A program made the translations under genes and the position numbers. From contig CM077116.1 in NCBI GenBank assembly GCA_039619475.1, positions 104,515,164-104,579,163 on the forward strand: 64,000 bases of DNA, read 5' to 3'. How positions within the stretch are numbered: position 1 is the first letter of the stretch; the number at the start of each line of letters is the position of its first letter. The notes below the pieces were generated by a model, which worked only from the letters and a program-made list of their open reading frames with translations, was not told where the DNA came from and did no database searches. Below, piece by piece: positions 33,907 to 44,835 of this stretch. The DNA comes from Icerya purchasi (Eukaryota > Arthropoda > Insecta > Hemiptera > Monophlebidae).

Positions 33907-34249
33907 TACAAATAGTATTCTTCTTCTTCTTCGTGCAACCCGATTCGGGTATAGCTTAACCACGTTTCATGGATTCAACCATATGACGAAATGCGTCTTG
34001 ATTTCTTGCAATCTGGAACAATTCTCCTACTTTTGTTACTCCAGTCCATTGCTTAATATTTTGAAGCCAAGAAATCCTTCTTCTTCCTCGTCCCCTTTTC
34101 CCTTCTGCCGCTCTCATCATAATTGTGTGCAGAAGGTGATATGTTGATCCTCTCATGAGATGTCCAAAGAAATTAATTTTGCGTTTTTTAATTATGCCCA
34201 TTAATATCAGATTCGTTTTTATCAGTTGTAATACCTCCGCATCTTTCAT
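33907..34249 (-). pseudogene. LINE ORF2 C-terminal fragment (RTE-like) with GAA tail
   Basis: The minus strand reads KKRKINFFGHLMRG (the RKLxFFGHxxR block downstream of RT), then GKRGRGRRRISWLQNIKQWT and a final helix ending at TAA 33956-33958. This is the conserved C terminus of RTE-like LINE proteins. A short 3' UTR and (GAA)n, seen as TTC repeats at 33919-33932, follow. Everything upstream of the C-terminal ~95 residues is missing. The same protein end as 13316-13492 but less decayed. Confidence 0.8.
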
Positions 34250-34812
34250 TTTTCTAGTTCATGGTATCTTCCAGATCCGGCGCTAACACCACTTTTCAAA
34301 TGATGAAATACGCACATATGTGCTTTTATTGTGCACGTCTCGCACAAATAGTATACCATACCGAAAACAAGGTGTTTTTAACGGGTATATTTTCAAAATT
34401 TTCGATAACTCCCACATCGTCAAATTAAACGATAACTGTGTTCGACTTTAGCTGTAGAATTATAAATGGTCTATTTCCAGTTGTAGTGCTCGGAAATTGG
34501 TCAAAAATCCTTATGCCATTCATTAGAAAACATATGTCGATAATAAAAAACCAGACAAATTTTTGAGCAACTTGACGCAAACAAGTGCAGGACGCAGTTT
34601 CTGAATATGCAGCTAGATTGATTATGCAGCGTTTTCTTCTCCTATTTCGTAAAACATCTGTCCTGCTTCGGTCGTTCAGTATTTCCTCTGAAGCACACAG
34701 CTACAAGTCGGACGGAAAACGGAGTTCTAAAACATTTTTAACAAAAAAACTCCGTTGTAACCCCCGAACGGGAACTAAATGCAAAAAGATTTTAAGAGTC
34801 ATAACTGGATTA
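34250..34812. other. No recognised gene
   Basis: Spacer between the LINE 3' end and the hAT insertion. No motif-bearing ORF. Confidence 0.5.
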
Positions 34813-34820
34813 CTCTAATG

Positions 34821-36008
34821 CAGTGGTTCTTAACCGGTGGTCCGCGGACCACTGGTGGTCCCTGGAATCACTCAAAGTGGTCCGCGAAGCCATCCTGAAA
34901 ATACTAAAGCTATAAAAGTAGTTAACTTCATTAAAATGAGTGCACTTAATACTCGTCTCTTCAAACAATTGTGCTCTGATATGAACTCTGAACACGAAAC
35001 TCGGCTTTTCCATACGGAAGTGCGTCGGCTTTCTAAAGGAAATATGCTGTCGGGCTTGTACGAACCGAAAGAGGAAGTACAAATATTATTAACCAACAAG
35101 GAGAACAAATGGTTGCTGGATCAGTTCTGCGGGTCCAAATTTCAAATGTGTTTTGCTTATTTGGTTTATTTTTTTGCGCAACTAAATAAATTGAACCTTC
35201 AACTGTAAGGGTCATGAACTTTGAAGTTGCAAGGCGCAAACAATAAATTTGCTTATAAAGATAAAATTAGTGAATTTATCACTAGAATCGAGCTATGGAT
35301 CGACAAAGTTGGAAAAAAAAATGTTTCTGCGTTTGATACGCTGAATCGGATTATTGGCAGGCAGCGTGCTGAGATTAAAGGAGAAATACAAAAGAACGTG
35401 TTGATACTTCATTTGAAAAATTTAAAAAGTGAATTCAATCGCTATTTTCCTGACTACTGTGAGGACGAAGGTGTTCGCGGAAAGTGATCAACATTTCTCT
35501 GAGGTGCCTGATGAAATTCAAGAAGAAGTGATTGAAATGCAACACAATAATAGTAACTTGAAAGATATATTCGTGACAGGAATTAATTTTGAAAATTTTT
35601 GGATCCAAAAGGTTATTTCTTTCCCCGAAAGATTCAAGAAATTGCTGTGTGTTATCGAACTTTCTTATCATCGACTTATCTATGCGAGCAGGAGTTCTCA
35701 GCGCTTTTGATAATTAAAAGCAAGCACCGAAATCAGTTGTATGTCAGTGCCGACATGTGTTTGGCTTTGAATAGCACTGAACCAAGGATTCAGAAGTTAG
35801 TAAAAAGTATGCAGTCACAGAAATTTCGTAAAAAAAATTAAAATACCGTTGGCTTTGAACAATTTTATGCGTGTCTTACTTATAGATAGATAGAACAGCG
35901 CTTTATTTATTTACATTTACTGTATATTACCTCCAAACAGTTGGTGGTCCATGGCAGACAGAAATTTTGTCAAATGGTCCCTCATCGCTTAAAGGTTAAG
36001 AACCACTG
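34821..36008 (+). mobile_element. hAT DNA transposon, terminally complete, internally deleted
   Basis: 1188 bases with perfect 15-bp terminal inverted repeats, CAGTGGTTCTTAACC (34821-34835) and GGTTAAGAACCACTG (35994-36008). They are flanked by an exact 8-bp duplication CTCTAATG (34813-34820 and 36009-36016). Subterminal TGGTCC motifs occur near both ends. The interior encodes the C-terminal part of a hAT transposase (see 34936-35841); the N-terminal DNA-binding and first catalytic region are absent. Ends look usable by a transposase supplied in trans; the copy itself is non-autonomous. Confidence 0.95.
34936..35841 (+). pseudogene. hAT transposase C-terminal part (ZBED5/SCAND3-like), frame-broken
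   Basis: Three frames together give a transposase C-terminal half. NTRLFKQLCSDMNSEHETRL and FHTEVRRLSKGNMLSGLY (about 34948-35062) match the conserved LLxHTEVRWLSRGxVL block. A helical region runs to TAA at 35206-35208 and resumes in frame at about 35221 (LQGANNKFAYKDKISEFI). A frameshift lies near 35480. The C-terminal dimerisation block STYLCEQEFSALLIIKSKHR (about 35665-35725) ends at TAA 35839-35841. The N-terminal BED finger and first Asp are missing. Transposases of this group act on the TIRs seen here. Confidence 0.9.
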
Positions 36009-36016
36009 CTCTAATG

Positions 36017-36289
36017 GAATACACGAATCTGAACAGCTTGTAAAACAAACTGGCTATCTCTCCATTTGTTGTTATCACTGTTTCAGGTTTTATCACTGAT
36101 ACTGAGTTCGATATACTGGAACAATTCGGTAAAAGTATAATCTTTAATTTTCCATGTATCCCATAGCTTTACTAGTTAAAGACAGCGATAAAAAGAAGAA
36201 AATAAAAGAATATTATTTCTCGATTATTTCGGTAAAATTAGAGCGCTATCGTAGGAGAGAGTGACAATTATTTATATACCCCTAATAAA
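36017..36289. other. Spacer between hAT and LINE
   Basis: No coding motif. Continues the sequence interrupted by the hAT insertion; the first 100 bases have no identifiable nature. Confidence 0.4.
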
Positions 36290-36614
36290 TTAGTATTTAC
36301 TTTTCGGTAATCTATTTAATAAGATCCTGAGAGATAAAAAAGTTCCGCACGAATGGAAAAAGTCGAATATAATCTTACACCATAAAAAAAGTGGAACAAA
36401 AGTAAGATCGAAAATTATAGATCAATTAGCCTGAGCCCTACAATCTCAAAAATCGTCTCGATTGAACAGGCGGGTTTTCGAAAAGGATTCTCCATGACAG
36501 ACCACTTGTTTGTTATAAATCAACTTATAGAAAAATCAAGAGAACTTCAGAAAGGTTTATGTTTAGCTTTTATCGACTGCTCTAGAGCATTCAATTCTCT
36601 GAAACACACATTTA

Positions 36615-37484
36615 TGTTGATATATGCTGGATATTCTTTTACAATGGAATTATTTGCTGTATTAAGAAGCCTAGAATATTCTAGAAGGTTTGTCGGTCAA
36701 AAAATATTAATTTTAATGGACTCTCTAGTCGTACTGCATAAACTTTCACACAGAATTGGCAAGAAAACATCAAATATTGAATGCCTTATAAGAAGAAAAG
36801 TATTTAATTTGCAACAGGCAGGCACGGAAGTAGTGCTAAAGTGGATTTCGTCGCACTGCGGTATCAAACGAAATGAAGTAGTAGACAGAACCGCAGCAGG
36901 TAGAACAATTGTTCAAAAATTAAATTGGTGGGATTTTTTATCGGTAATTAGAGAACATATCATAACGGAGTGGAACCTCCAGTACCATCAGAGTAGTAAT
37001 CAAAAAGGGAAAGACTATTCAAGAATACAAAAGTATGTGCCAACGGTGGTCCCTCGGTTTAAAGGAGCGAATAAGTTTGGAAGAAACTTTATAGTAACGA
37101 TAACGAGATTGAGAACAGGACACAACAAAACCTCCGTTCACTTGGCAAAAATGAATATTATCAATGACAGCACATGCAATAGTTGTAGAACAGAGGATAC
37201 AATAGACCATTTTCTTTTGTAAAGTTTACGAACAGGGTAGGGACAAACTTAGAACAGAAATTCTATCAGAGCGCTGCATACCTTTCCAGTTTCAGTAACA
37301 CAGATAGATCCAACGTCGAATTTAGCTGCATTAGTGTATAAATTGATAAAATACCACAACATAGAAATATAAAGAAATAACAAATAAGAAAGGTCTATAA
37401 AATACCCCGTTAAAGGGTTAAGTAAAAGAAAAAAACTGGCTAAATGGGGAAGGCTAAGCCAAAACAAAATAAATAAAAAAATAA
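36615..37484 (+). pseudogene. Nested LINE fragment: RNase H domain and C terminus
   Basis: FTMELFAVLRSLEYS (about 36635-36680), ILILMDSLVVLHKL (catalytic Asp, about 36706), then WISSHCGIKRNEVVDRTAAG (about 36843-36902, with the His-Cys-Gly-x-x-x-N-E-x-x-D block), a helix-rich stretch, and a CNSCRTEDTIDHFLL Cys/His end (about 37174-37220). The reading continues, frame-shifted, to LAALVYKLIKYHNIEI and a stop at about 37371, then a short A-rich 3' tail to about 37484. Typical of RNase H-bearing LINEs (I/R1/LOA groups). 5'-truncated and inserted in the same direction inside the RTE-like RT. Confidence 0.75.
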
Positions 37485-37754
37485 ACGCACTCAAAAATCA
37501 GGGAATTCCATTGGTATATCGAAAGATAATAATATACATGTACACAGATGTTGAAGCGCGAATACTCGCAGAACGAACAGGAGAATACTTTTATATAAGA
37601 AAGGGGATAAAGCAGGAGGACCTTTTATCACCATTATTATTTATATGTGTGCTCTTGAAGAGGTATTCAGAAAGTTAAATTAGGAACAAAATGGTATCAG
37701 AATTAACGGGAAATTTCTAAATAATTTATGTAATACTTATGAGAGTTAAAAGAT

Positions 37755-38246
37755 ATGATAATTGAGTTGAATGAAGCTGGTAAGGAAGCAGGCCTGAGTA
37801 TAAATATGGATAAAACAAAAATTATTACGAATATAAATGAAAAAATAACAATTGAAATAGACAGACAAAAGGTAGAAGAATATGCAAACAAGATAATATA
37901 TCTAGGACAAAAAATAGAACTTGGAAATATGACCAAAGGAGAGGTACATAGGAGGATAGCAATAGCTTGGAAAAAGTATTGGTGTTTAAAAAATATATTT
38001 AAGGGTCCGTTTGGAATTAAAGCCAAAAGTGACATATTTAATAGCTGTGTTGTTCCAGCATTGATATACGATTCTCAAACATGGGCTATAAGAAAAAAGG
38101 AAGAGAACAAAATTGAGAGTAGTCAAAATCGAATGTTTAGATCAATTTTAAATATTAAACGTAGAGATAGGATTAGAAACACATTTATCGAAGGAAAATT
38201 AAAAAATATAACAAATTTAGTTAACGAATGTAGAAGGAAAAAGTGA
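37755..38246 (+). pseudogene. RTE-like RT thumb/connection segment
   Basis: The longest uninterrupted part of the RTE-like LINE (about 163 codons): GLSINMDKTKIITN at the RT palm end, then AYANKI-like IIYLGQKIE, PALIYDSQTWAI and RMFRSILNIKRRDRIRN, all standard landmarks of the region after the catalytic motif in such LINEs. Ends at TGA 38244-38246; homology continues past it. Confidence 0.8.
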
Positions 38247-38541
38247 GATTGGGCTGGGCATGTTGAGAGGATAACAGTTAATAGATGGACATATATGATA
38301 AAAAACTGGTATATTAAGAATAAAAGAAGGAGAGGCAGACCATTTTTGAGGTGAGAAGGTGAAATAAGAAAATTTCTACATAACAGACAGTATGAGAGAA
38401 TTGCTCAGGACCGCAGTGACGGGGTAAGGTTGAGGGAGGCCTTTGCCCAAGATATGAACTTTTAGTTTTTTAGTTTTTAATTTTGTTTTAGTTAATATAA
38501 CTGTTTGTATAAAGGCTAATAATAATAATAATAATATTTGC

Positions 38542-39455
38542 CAATATCTTTTTAGTTACCCGAGTTGTTTTATTAAAACCCATTTAACAAATGTAGTGAA
38601 AATTCAGGTTCTTAAAGGAACCTTATATTCACAAAATATCTTTTTTACTTTATAGTGGTTCTCATTGTAATTCTTCTGAAAATGCGCGGTCATATATTAA
38701 AATGCCAATTTTAGGACTTCCGAAGGTATTTGGAAAAAAAAGTGCATAAATTTAATACTATCACCATGCAATAAATTTATTGTCACGATTACAGCCAAAA
38801 ACAAAACGAAAAAAAAACAACATTTATTCGAATACGGTAACAAAAATTCTGGTACAACGCTATATCGCGTTTTCCTTTTCTCTTATTATTTATTACTTAA
38901 CCTATTGTTGATTATCTCGATAATTATTCAATTTTCATAAAGATGACCATTCTCCAATAATGTATTTACTTCTAATATTGTCTTTTAATACTCTCTACTA
39001 AATAAATAATTTGAATTGAATAGTTTCATCGGATATTTCCCTCGATATCTTTTAAATAAATTTAATTTAATACTATTTCGTAGCAGCAAATTATCTGTTT
39101 TCTTTATCAACTGAAAAATTAAAGTATAAGGTTAAAAGAGGATTAGATATCTACAAATTTAAAAAGATTTATGATAGTACGATGATCGGGGTGAAAAAAA
39201 ATAAAAATTGAATCACGTTTTATGTCTGTCGCATTCATTCTCGCTACCATCATTAAGCTACCGAAAATTAATTTTGATAACAGAACACGCACGGAAAATT
39301 AACGATAGATGTCGCTGCCGTCGATAGTTAACACGGTGTTCGTTCACGGAATTACTCTTTGACGACAACTCCGTCGAAACTATATTTATGCGTTTATTCA
39401 AAGCGCTGTATTGTATGTTGTGACTGTCGCGAATTTTCATTTTTTTTTTTCCTAG
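38542..39455. other. Non-coding; possible promoter or 5' UTR near the right end
   Basis: 38542-39200 is plain AT-rich DNA. 39200-39440 is less AT-rich, with GTCGATAG and a TCATTC initiator-like site near 39236. A polypyrimidine run (39441-39452) then leads to an AG at 39454-39455. If the next exon is real, its upstream exon or promoter lies here. Speculative. Confidence 0.3.
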
Positions 39456-39517
39456 GTCAAATTGAATTCGTGGAAGGAAAAATCATTCATTCAAAATGGT
39501 TGATACTGTAGATATGA
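39456..39517 (+). CDS. Candidate first coding exon, Aly/REF-like (start codon exon)
   Basis: A T-rich run and CCTAG acceptor (39451-39455) precede about 40 bases of leader, then ATG at 39496 in good context (AAAATGG). The codons MVDTVDM follow, then one base A, then a consensus donor GTAAGT (39518-39523). The split codon A|.. allows Ser. Aly/REF export factors of animals begin with a conserved acidic N terminus of the form M(V/A)DK(I/M)(D/E)MSLDDIIK, which this matches over its first eight positions. No downstream exon with LDDII was found in the remaining 24 kb. Only 22 coding bases, so identity is tentative. Confidence 0.3.
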
Positions 39518-39582
39518 GTAAGTAAAATTAGGATATTTTAGTTGAATAATTTATTAGTTGCTTTCGTAAATACAGATATATA

Positions 39583-39724
39583 TATATTTTTTTATTTTTT
39601 TATTTTTTTATTTTTTTATTTTATTTTTTTTTCGGTAGGGTAAGTTAGCGAGCCCAAATTTAAAAAATTAATATACACATACATATGTGTGTGCATGTAT
39701 GTATGCATATACATATATATATAT
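39583..39724. repeat. T-rich and TA/TG microsatellites
   Basis: (T7A)n-like tract at about 39583-39630 and an alternating CATATG/TATATA-rich tract at 39674-39724. Simple sequence inside what would be the first intron of the candidate exon at 39456. Confidence 0.85.
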
Positions 39725-39785
39725 ACTTTCTTATTCCATTATAATGATTATTAAATATATGGCTGATAACTTAAGGTATGCTGGC

Positions 39786-39822
39786 CAAATGAACTGTATT
39801 TGTTCAGGCCAAAAAAAAAAAA
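39786..39822 (+). repeat. Minimal retroposed tail, second copy
   Basis: CCAAATGAACTGTATTTGTT, then CAGGCC and A14. AACTTAAGG just before and AACTTAAAG at the end of the A tail may be a target duplication. Very short body (about 30 bases). Confidence 0.5.
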
Positions 39823-39824
39823 AA

Positions 39825-40770
39825 CTTAAAGTAACTCTGGAAACATTATTTTATTACTATTGTTAGTGATTATTGTAAAGTAAATGCGTAATAGTTGAAA
39901 TATCTTTGTAAATTGGGAGATATAAATATTATATATACGTATAAGTTAATGGCGCCATTCTTACGCTAGGCGTAATGTGAAAAAAATCGTTATGAGATAT
40001 GTAACGTTTTTTTGTTACGAAAATTGTGATGTCAACTGCTGCGTAAACTGTAAATTATTTTTTTTGCTTTAGTAACGATGTAGGCGATTGAAGTTTACTT
40101 TTTTGTTAAGTATTCTAGAAGAGCTATCGTCTGGAAGTCTGGGAGCGTCTCCCCATGGTGATTGAATTAGATATCCGAAAGAAAAATCTGAGGGAGTAAA
40201 GACGGTCGAGGAAAAGAAACGGATTCTCTCCTCAAAATAAGGGCTGTTGGGCTTAGTCGAATAGGTCTTATACTTTAAATAAACTATGAAAAAAACTACA
40301 ATTTCTGACGCTTTGCTATCGGTATGAGACTCAGTTTTCTATATCTTACTCTATAGTGCATTTCCTAAAATTCGACGGTTATTTTCAAAATTTATCAAAG
40401 TTTTCTGCCCAAAGCCACAAAAAATTATTTTATCCCTTTACCTTTCCTGTTATACATTTCCCAATATTCAGATCCACTTTTTAAAATTAACCCACGTAAC
40501 TATACAGTGCTAAAATTTAATTAACCCGTATTCTTTCGTCTTCTCTACCCGATCTTTCGTAATATTTTTTCCCAACATGTTGAAATCTCGCCGCGCGATT
40601 TTTCAAATTTCCGACCGTAAGTATTCAAAGATAGTGAGTTGCCAATTTGTATATTGTTATGATCGATGTATGTTGGGTGTGTGACTGGTAAATTTTTTTT
40701 TGGGGGGGAAAGCGTCGACTATACGTTTTAAATCAACGCGAGAGAATTTTTTTCCTACATTTCCAATGTG
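39825..40770. other. No recognised gene
   Basis: AT-rich DNA without supported features. Confidence 0.5.
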
Positions 40771-40845
40771 CGGCAACGAGATTCGAACCAGGTTGTACTT
40801 GAATAAAAACGATTCTACCAACTACGCTACAGTAGCTGGTTGTGT
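40771..40845 (-). repeat. tRNA-like relic (SINE or tRNA pseudogene)
   Basis: On the minus strand: A-box-like TAGCGTAGTTGGTAG, about 40 bases later a B-box-like GGTTCGAATCTC. Stems do not pair well enough for a functional tRNA. It has no visible SINE body, and differs from the head at 12372-12445. Confidence 0.5.
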
Positions 40846-43136
40846 GGCAAAGTGGGTGACGAAGACTATAAATAATGCGCTCTAAATTGAGACAAAGCTA
40901 CATTTCGTTGAGATACTTGAAATCATGTTTTTATGATGTCTTTTTAGGATTCATGAGAATTTTTTTCATCTTCTTTTTTTGCCCGCTAGTTCCAAATAGT
41001 TTCATATTCAACCGATCGTACTGAGTAAGTCTGTAACATGTGCATCTCTCCTATCTCTTATCTGTTATCGGCTTAATTAACAATAGAAATATACACACTA
41101 TAGCCGACATATATTACTTTAATGTTCAATATTTGCATGTACTTATAAGAATTCGGGAATAAATATAGTGCGCCCATTGTAGCATCTATATTTTTATTGT
41201 TTCTTAAGTCAATGGAACGTCAGTTAAGAGTAACCAGGTAAAAGTGTTATAGACTTGCTCAGTAGTATAGTACTCAAAGAAATAAAATATTTTTACACGG
41301 TTTGATGAATAAGAATTTACTTCTACTTTAGAACAGGTAAAAAAGAAAATTCGAAATCTGGAAAAATAACGTTTACAAAATACGATAGCTAAATCAATGT
41401 AACGGCGTACCATAATTCTAAACTGAGACGGTGCTGTTAGTATTCTTTGGCAACCGCTGTTGGCTATAATAATAAACATATTAGCGTCTATCTACTGCAT
41501 TCCTTCAGTACTAGACTCACTTTGAAATTTCTAAAAATGTCTTGAAGGGATGTTAATGGACATTTTCGGCTGTCGTTATAAAAATCTGATGTAACAGAAT
41601 ACACATATTTTTACCTCGTTCTGTATCCGGTTTTGGACTTATCACTGCGATTTAACGGTTATTATTTACACGCATACATATGTACATTTACTCATTCTCT
41701 CCCACATGCAGTGATGATACGGTTTCCGTTGGTCTCTTTCTAAAATGATAAACATATTTCGAAATATTCGTGCGTTGAAACTTTAAAGAGTAAAAATAAA
41801 AACGTAAAAACAAAACATGGTACAAAATTCTCCTTCAAAATTTGTATTCCAACTAATAAAACTCGTACAGCTTCTGCATTTTTCGCTCTTCCCTGTATCG
41901 ATACTTCGATCTTATGTTGCTTCCTCGCTGATGTTTAACACAATTCATTTAAGCGGCAGCCTGAAAAATTTGAAAATAAATCGAAGAAGCAAATATTCCT
42001 TGATAAGCACTTAAAATTTGGGCTCTAAATGTTGTGATTTGAACGGTTTTCATTAAGAACCGAATTTCAAGCTTCTTTTGACAAAATTTAACCAAGCCTT
42101 TTTTTCTATTTTCGCTTTGAAGTCTATTTCTCCACACGTGCGAAACGTTTTTAAATAAGGTAAACAAAAGCCAAAAAAATTATTAATAGATTGATCGATG
42201 ATTAAAAATTAAAATTGTTCAAATAAAATCGTATACTTTTCTATCGATTGCGTGGAGGGGGTGTCGTACTTGTCCGTTCATAGCGAATACCTGAGTTTAA
42301 TGAGGGTTCGAACATACAATGTGTATGCGGTGATATATACAGGACGAACAGCATTTGACACGATAGAATGTCATACAAGAGCGAAAGGTATGCTAGTTCT
42401 GCTTGCATATATGTATGTTACATGTTGACGAAGAAGAAAAAATTTTAAAAATAATTAATTTAGTTGGATGATCGCAATTAAAAATCATAAGATTCGGAGC
42501 GATGTATGCGGTCGCCGCGCATAAGGTTTGAACATAGTTTTTTAAGAAACGGAATATCCGGAACAAGTGAAAAAAGGAGACGCAAACAATAATCGCGTTC
42601 CCGATATTTATATGCGCGTGATGTGTTGGTTTGTGAGAGAGGAAAAATGAATTAATTAAGGGAAAAAATAATACTACGAATACTGAAATGTAGTTTTTGG
42701 AAACGAGTCTCCGAGAGATAGAAATTCAGATGAAAATTTACGAATATACCATTCACTCGCGCATGCGCATACCCATATACACCATTGCACACACATACCC
42801 ACCACTGCCACATATACACATATACATGCATGTACACACTTATACACAGATATACACAAATATACACACAGCAACTTGCTGTCAATAATCCTGCATGGGC
42901 ATATCGATATGCACCGATCGGCAATGTGCTTCATACAAAGGCAGTAAACGAAATAAGAATCACCCCAATGACGACAAAACCGTTTAATAAAAGCCCTTTT
43001 TATTATAGTCTTTTCTGTCTGTCATCTCTCTGTCTGGGGGGATCTTGCGAACGATTTCTCACCTACTTACCGATGAATTAAAACAGTGTCCTTTTGCAGA
43101 AATGCTTGTTACACATGACAATACAATATTACGCAA
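40846..43136. other. No recognised gene; CA/TA simple repeats at 42770-42880
   Basis: AT-rich. 42770-42880 is a degenerate ACAT/ACAC/TATAC tract that yields several spurious Tyr/Thr/His-rich ORFs on both strands. Nothing else. Confidence 0.5.
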
Positions 43137-43620
43137 CATCCGGGTTTCCAACTTCAAAATTAGACCCTCGGGGCGCCAAAAGCTCGAAATTTTGGAAATT
43201 TTTTTTTTGCCACACGAGTATTGTAGCTAAAGATTTTGAACAAGGTTGAAAATATGCATATGCGTGTATATTTCTTCGATTTGGAACATCTAGATTTCCA
43301 ACTTTAAAATTAGCCCTCGGAGCTTCAAAAGCTCGAAATTTTGGATTTTTTTTTTTTTTCGGGTATATGATATACCGTTGGAAAGAGCGCTATTTGTCGG
43401 AAGCAAACTCGTATTTCATTTTCTTTACAAAACATTGGAAGTTTACTAGAAGTTTAAAAAAGCACAAAAAACGACGTGTGGCCCCGGCTCGTGGTTCAGC
43501 TTTATAGCTAAAAATTTTGAACAAGGTTAAAAAATGCGCATCCTTGTCTTTGGATCATTTGGGTTTTCAACTTTAAAATCTGACCCTTAAGGCGCCGAAA
43601 GCTCGAAAGTTTCAAAAAAA
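43137..43620 (+). repeat. Diverged repeat with internal units, copy 1
   Basis: Three units share TTTCCAACTTYAAAATTAG and AAAAGCTCGAAATTTTGG (about 43145, 43295, 43565), and two share GCTAAARATTTTGAACAAGG (43226, 43507). The reverse complement of the family is at 47115-47450. Non-coding; nature unknown. Confidence 0.7.
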
Positions 43621-43867
43621 TGGAATGATCGTTATTAGTTAAACATCATGTTTTATGTGCTCAGGATTCCGTATGTATTGTATGAAAAACAAAAGACAAT
43701 ATAATTGGAAGAATGCGATCCATTATTTAAAAATAAAATGTAACACAAATTTCTGTACATGTCCTATAATTAAGATAATGAATAAAATAAAGCAAAATAA
43801 AATATAATTCTAAATTTATTGCTTTTTATTAAAATACATAGTAAAAAGTTCAGACTAAAAAATGAAA

Positions 43868-44835
43868 AACATAAAAAGAACTTTTTAAAAATAGCCTTTT
43901 ATTTTTGCACCAAAAAGAAGCATAAATTTACTTTATTAGTGTGCGACTACTAGATGCGCATCTTAACATTAAAGTCTAAAACTACAAAATATTCCGAAAA
44001 GTAAAAGCGGGGGCTGTAGATGAATGATTAAATATTAATATTATAATACATCCTAAGCTAAAACTACAATCACTATTTAATGTTGTTCCATTGTTGTGTA
44101 TCACAATACCACACACACCGAATATTTTTGTAACTGTGACCCCCGCTTTTATTTTTCAGAATATTTTCTAGTTTCAGATTTTAATGTTAAGATGCGTATG
44201 TGGTAGTCGCACACTTAATTTTTTTTTTTTTTTTTTTTTTTTTTTGCCAAATTGCTCCTAGCTGATAACAGCTATCTGGCAATTTTAGTATTAGAGCGTA
44301 ACATTGAGTAGCACTCTATCCAGCGATAGGTGCAGAAGATTACTTTTCCTTTTTGTTAGGCTAAGTCCATCGGCTTGACTCTGTCAAGCCGCCGAACTTC
44401 CATCGAATTATCCAACAATACGATCGCTAAGTAATTTGGATGTATCTCCAGTCTGCTAGCATACTTTTTTGCATCATTAGTTATTACTTCTAGCACGGTC
44501 TTGATTTTTAGATCTTCATGTAGTGTTAAGTTGGTGATATACCACGGAGCATTGACTATCATTCGAAGGATTTTATTCTGTATCCGTTGGATGATCGCTA
44601 TATTGCTCTTTTTCGAGCAGCCCCATAAGGGGCAACCGTACCGCCAAATTGGCTTTAGGATTTGAGCGTATATTAATAGTTTATTTTCAGGAGATATTTC
44701 TGATTTTCTGTTTAATAGCCAGTACATTTGCTTCAGTTTTGCATTTAGTTCGATCCGTTGCACACTTAATTTATGCTTCTTTTTAGTGCATAAATAAAAG
44801 GCAGTTTTTAAAAAGTTCTTTTTATTTTTTTTTAT
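43868..44835. mobile_element. Foldback element with a LINE inserted in its right arm
   Basis: The left arm (43868-44015) is matched by its reverse complement at 44138-44221 plus 44773-44835, with landmarks CCCCCGCTTTTA, TTTTAATGTTAAGATGCG, GTCGCACACTTAAT, TTTATGCTTCTTTTT and TTTTTAAAAAGTTCTTTTTA. The two right-arm pieces are separated by a Jockey-type LINE with a duplicated 13-bp target. Removing the LINE leaves an element of about 430 bases with ~150-base arms and a ~120-base centre. Outer boundaries approximate. Confidence 0.85.
44222..44759 (-). mobile_element. 5'-truncated Jockey-type LINE in the foldback arm
   Basis: Minus-strand insertion: the poly-A tail appears as T at 44222-44245, preceded on the minus strand by GGAGCAATTTGGC. 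GCACACTTAATTT at 44209-44221 and 44760-44772 is the target duplication. It encodes the last ~135 codons of ORF2 (KPIWRYGCPLWGCSKKSN, IQRIQNKILRMIVNAPWYIT, LHEDLKI, MEVRRLDRVKPMDLA) ending at 44356-44358. The open frame runs on upstream to 44913, but that part is foldback-element sequence, not LINE protein. Confidence 0.9.

Larger units (their letters stand above)
36290..38541 (+). mobile_element. RTE-like LINE relic, split by a nested LINE
   Basis: 5' part (36290-36615): RT fingers and palm with VPHEWKKSNIILHHKK, then a frame change, EQAGFRKGFSMTDHLFV and LAFIDCSRAFNSL (catalytic Asp block). 3' part (about 37485-38460): GIPLVYRKIIIYMY, GIKQEDLLSPLLF, NMDKTKIIT, ALIYDSQTWAI, NRMFRSILNIKRRDRIRN and, after a stop, GHVERITVNRW and RRGRP. 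The FADD-like catalytic motif is not seen. The 3' end carries (AAT)n at 38517-38536. Several stops and frameshifts. The middle is occupied by an unrelated LINE's RNase H region. Confidence 0.8.

Noticed and set aside
42652..42934. Several Cys/Tyr/Val-rich or His/Thr-rich ORFs
   Set aside because: Products of the degenerate ACAT/ACAC repeat; overlapping ORFs on both strands.
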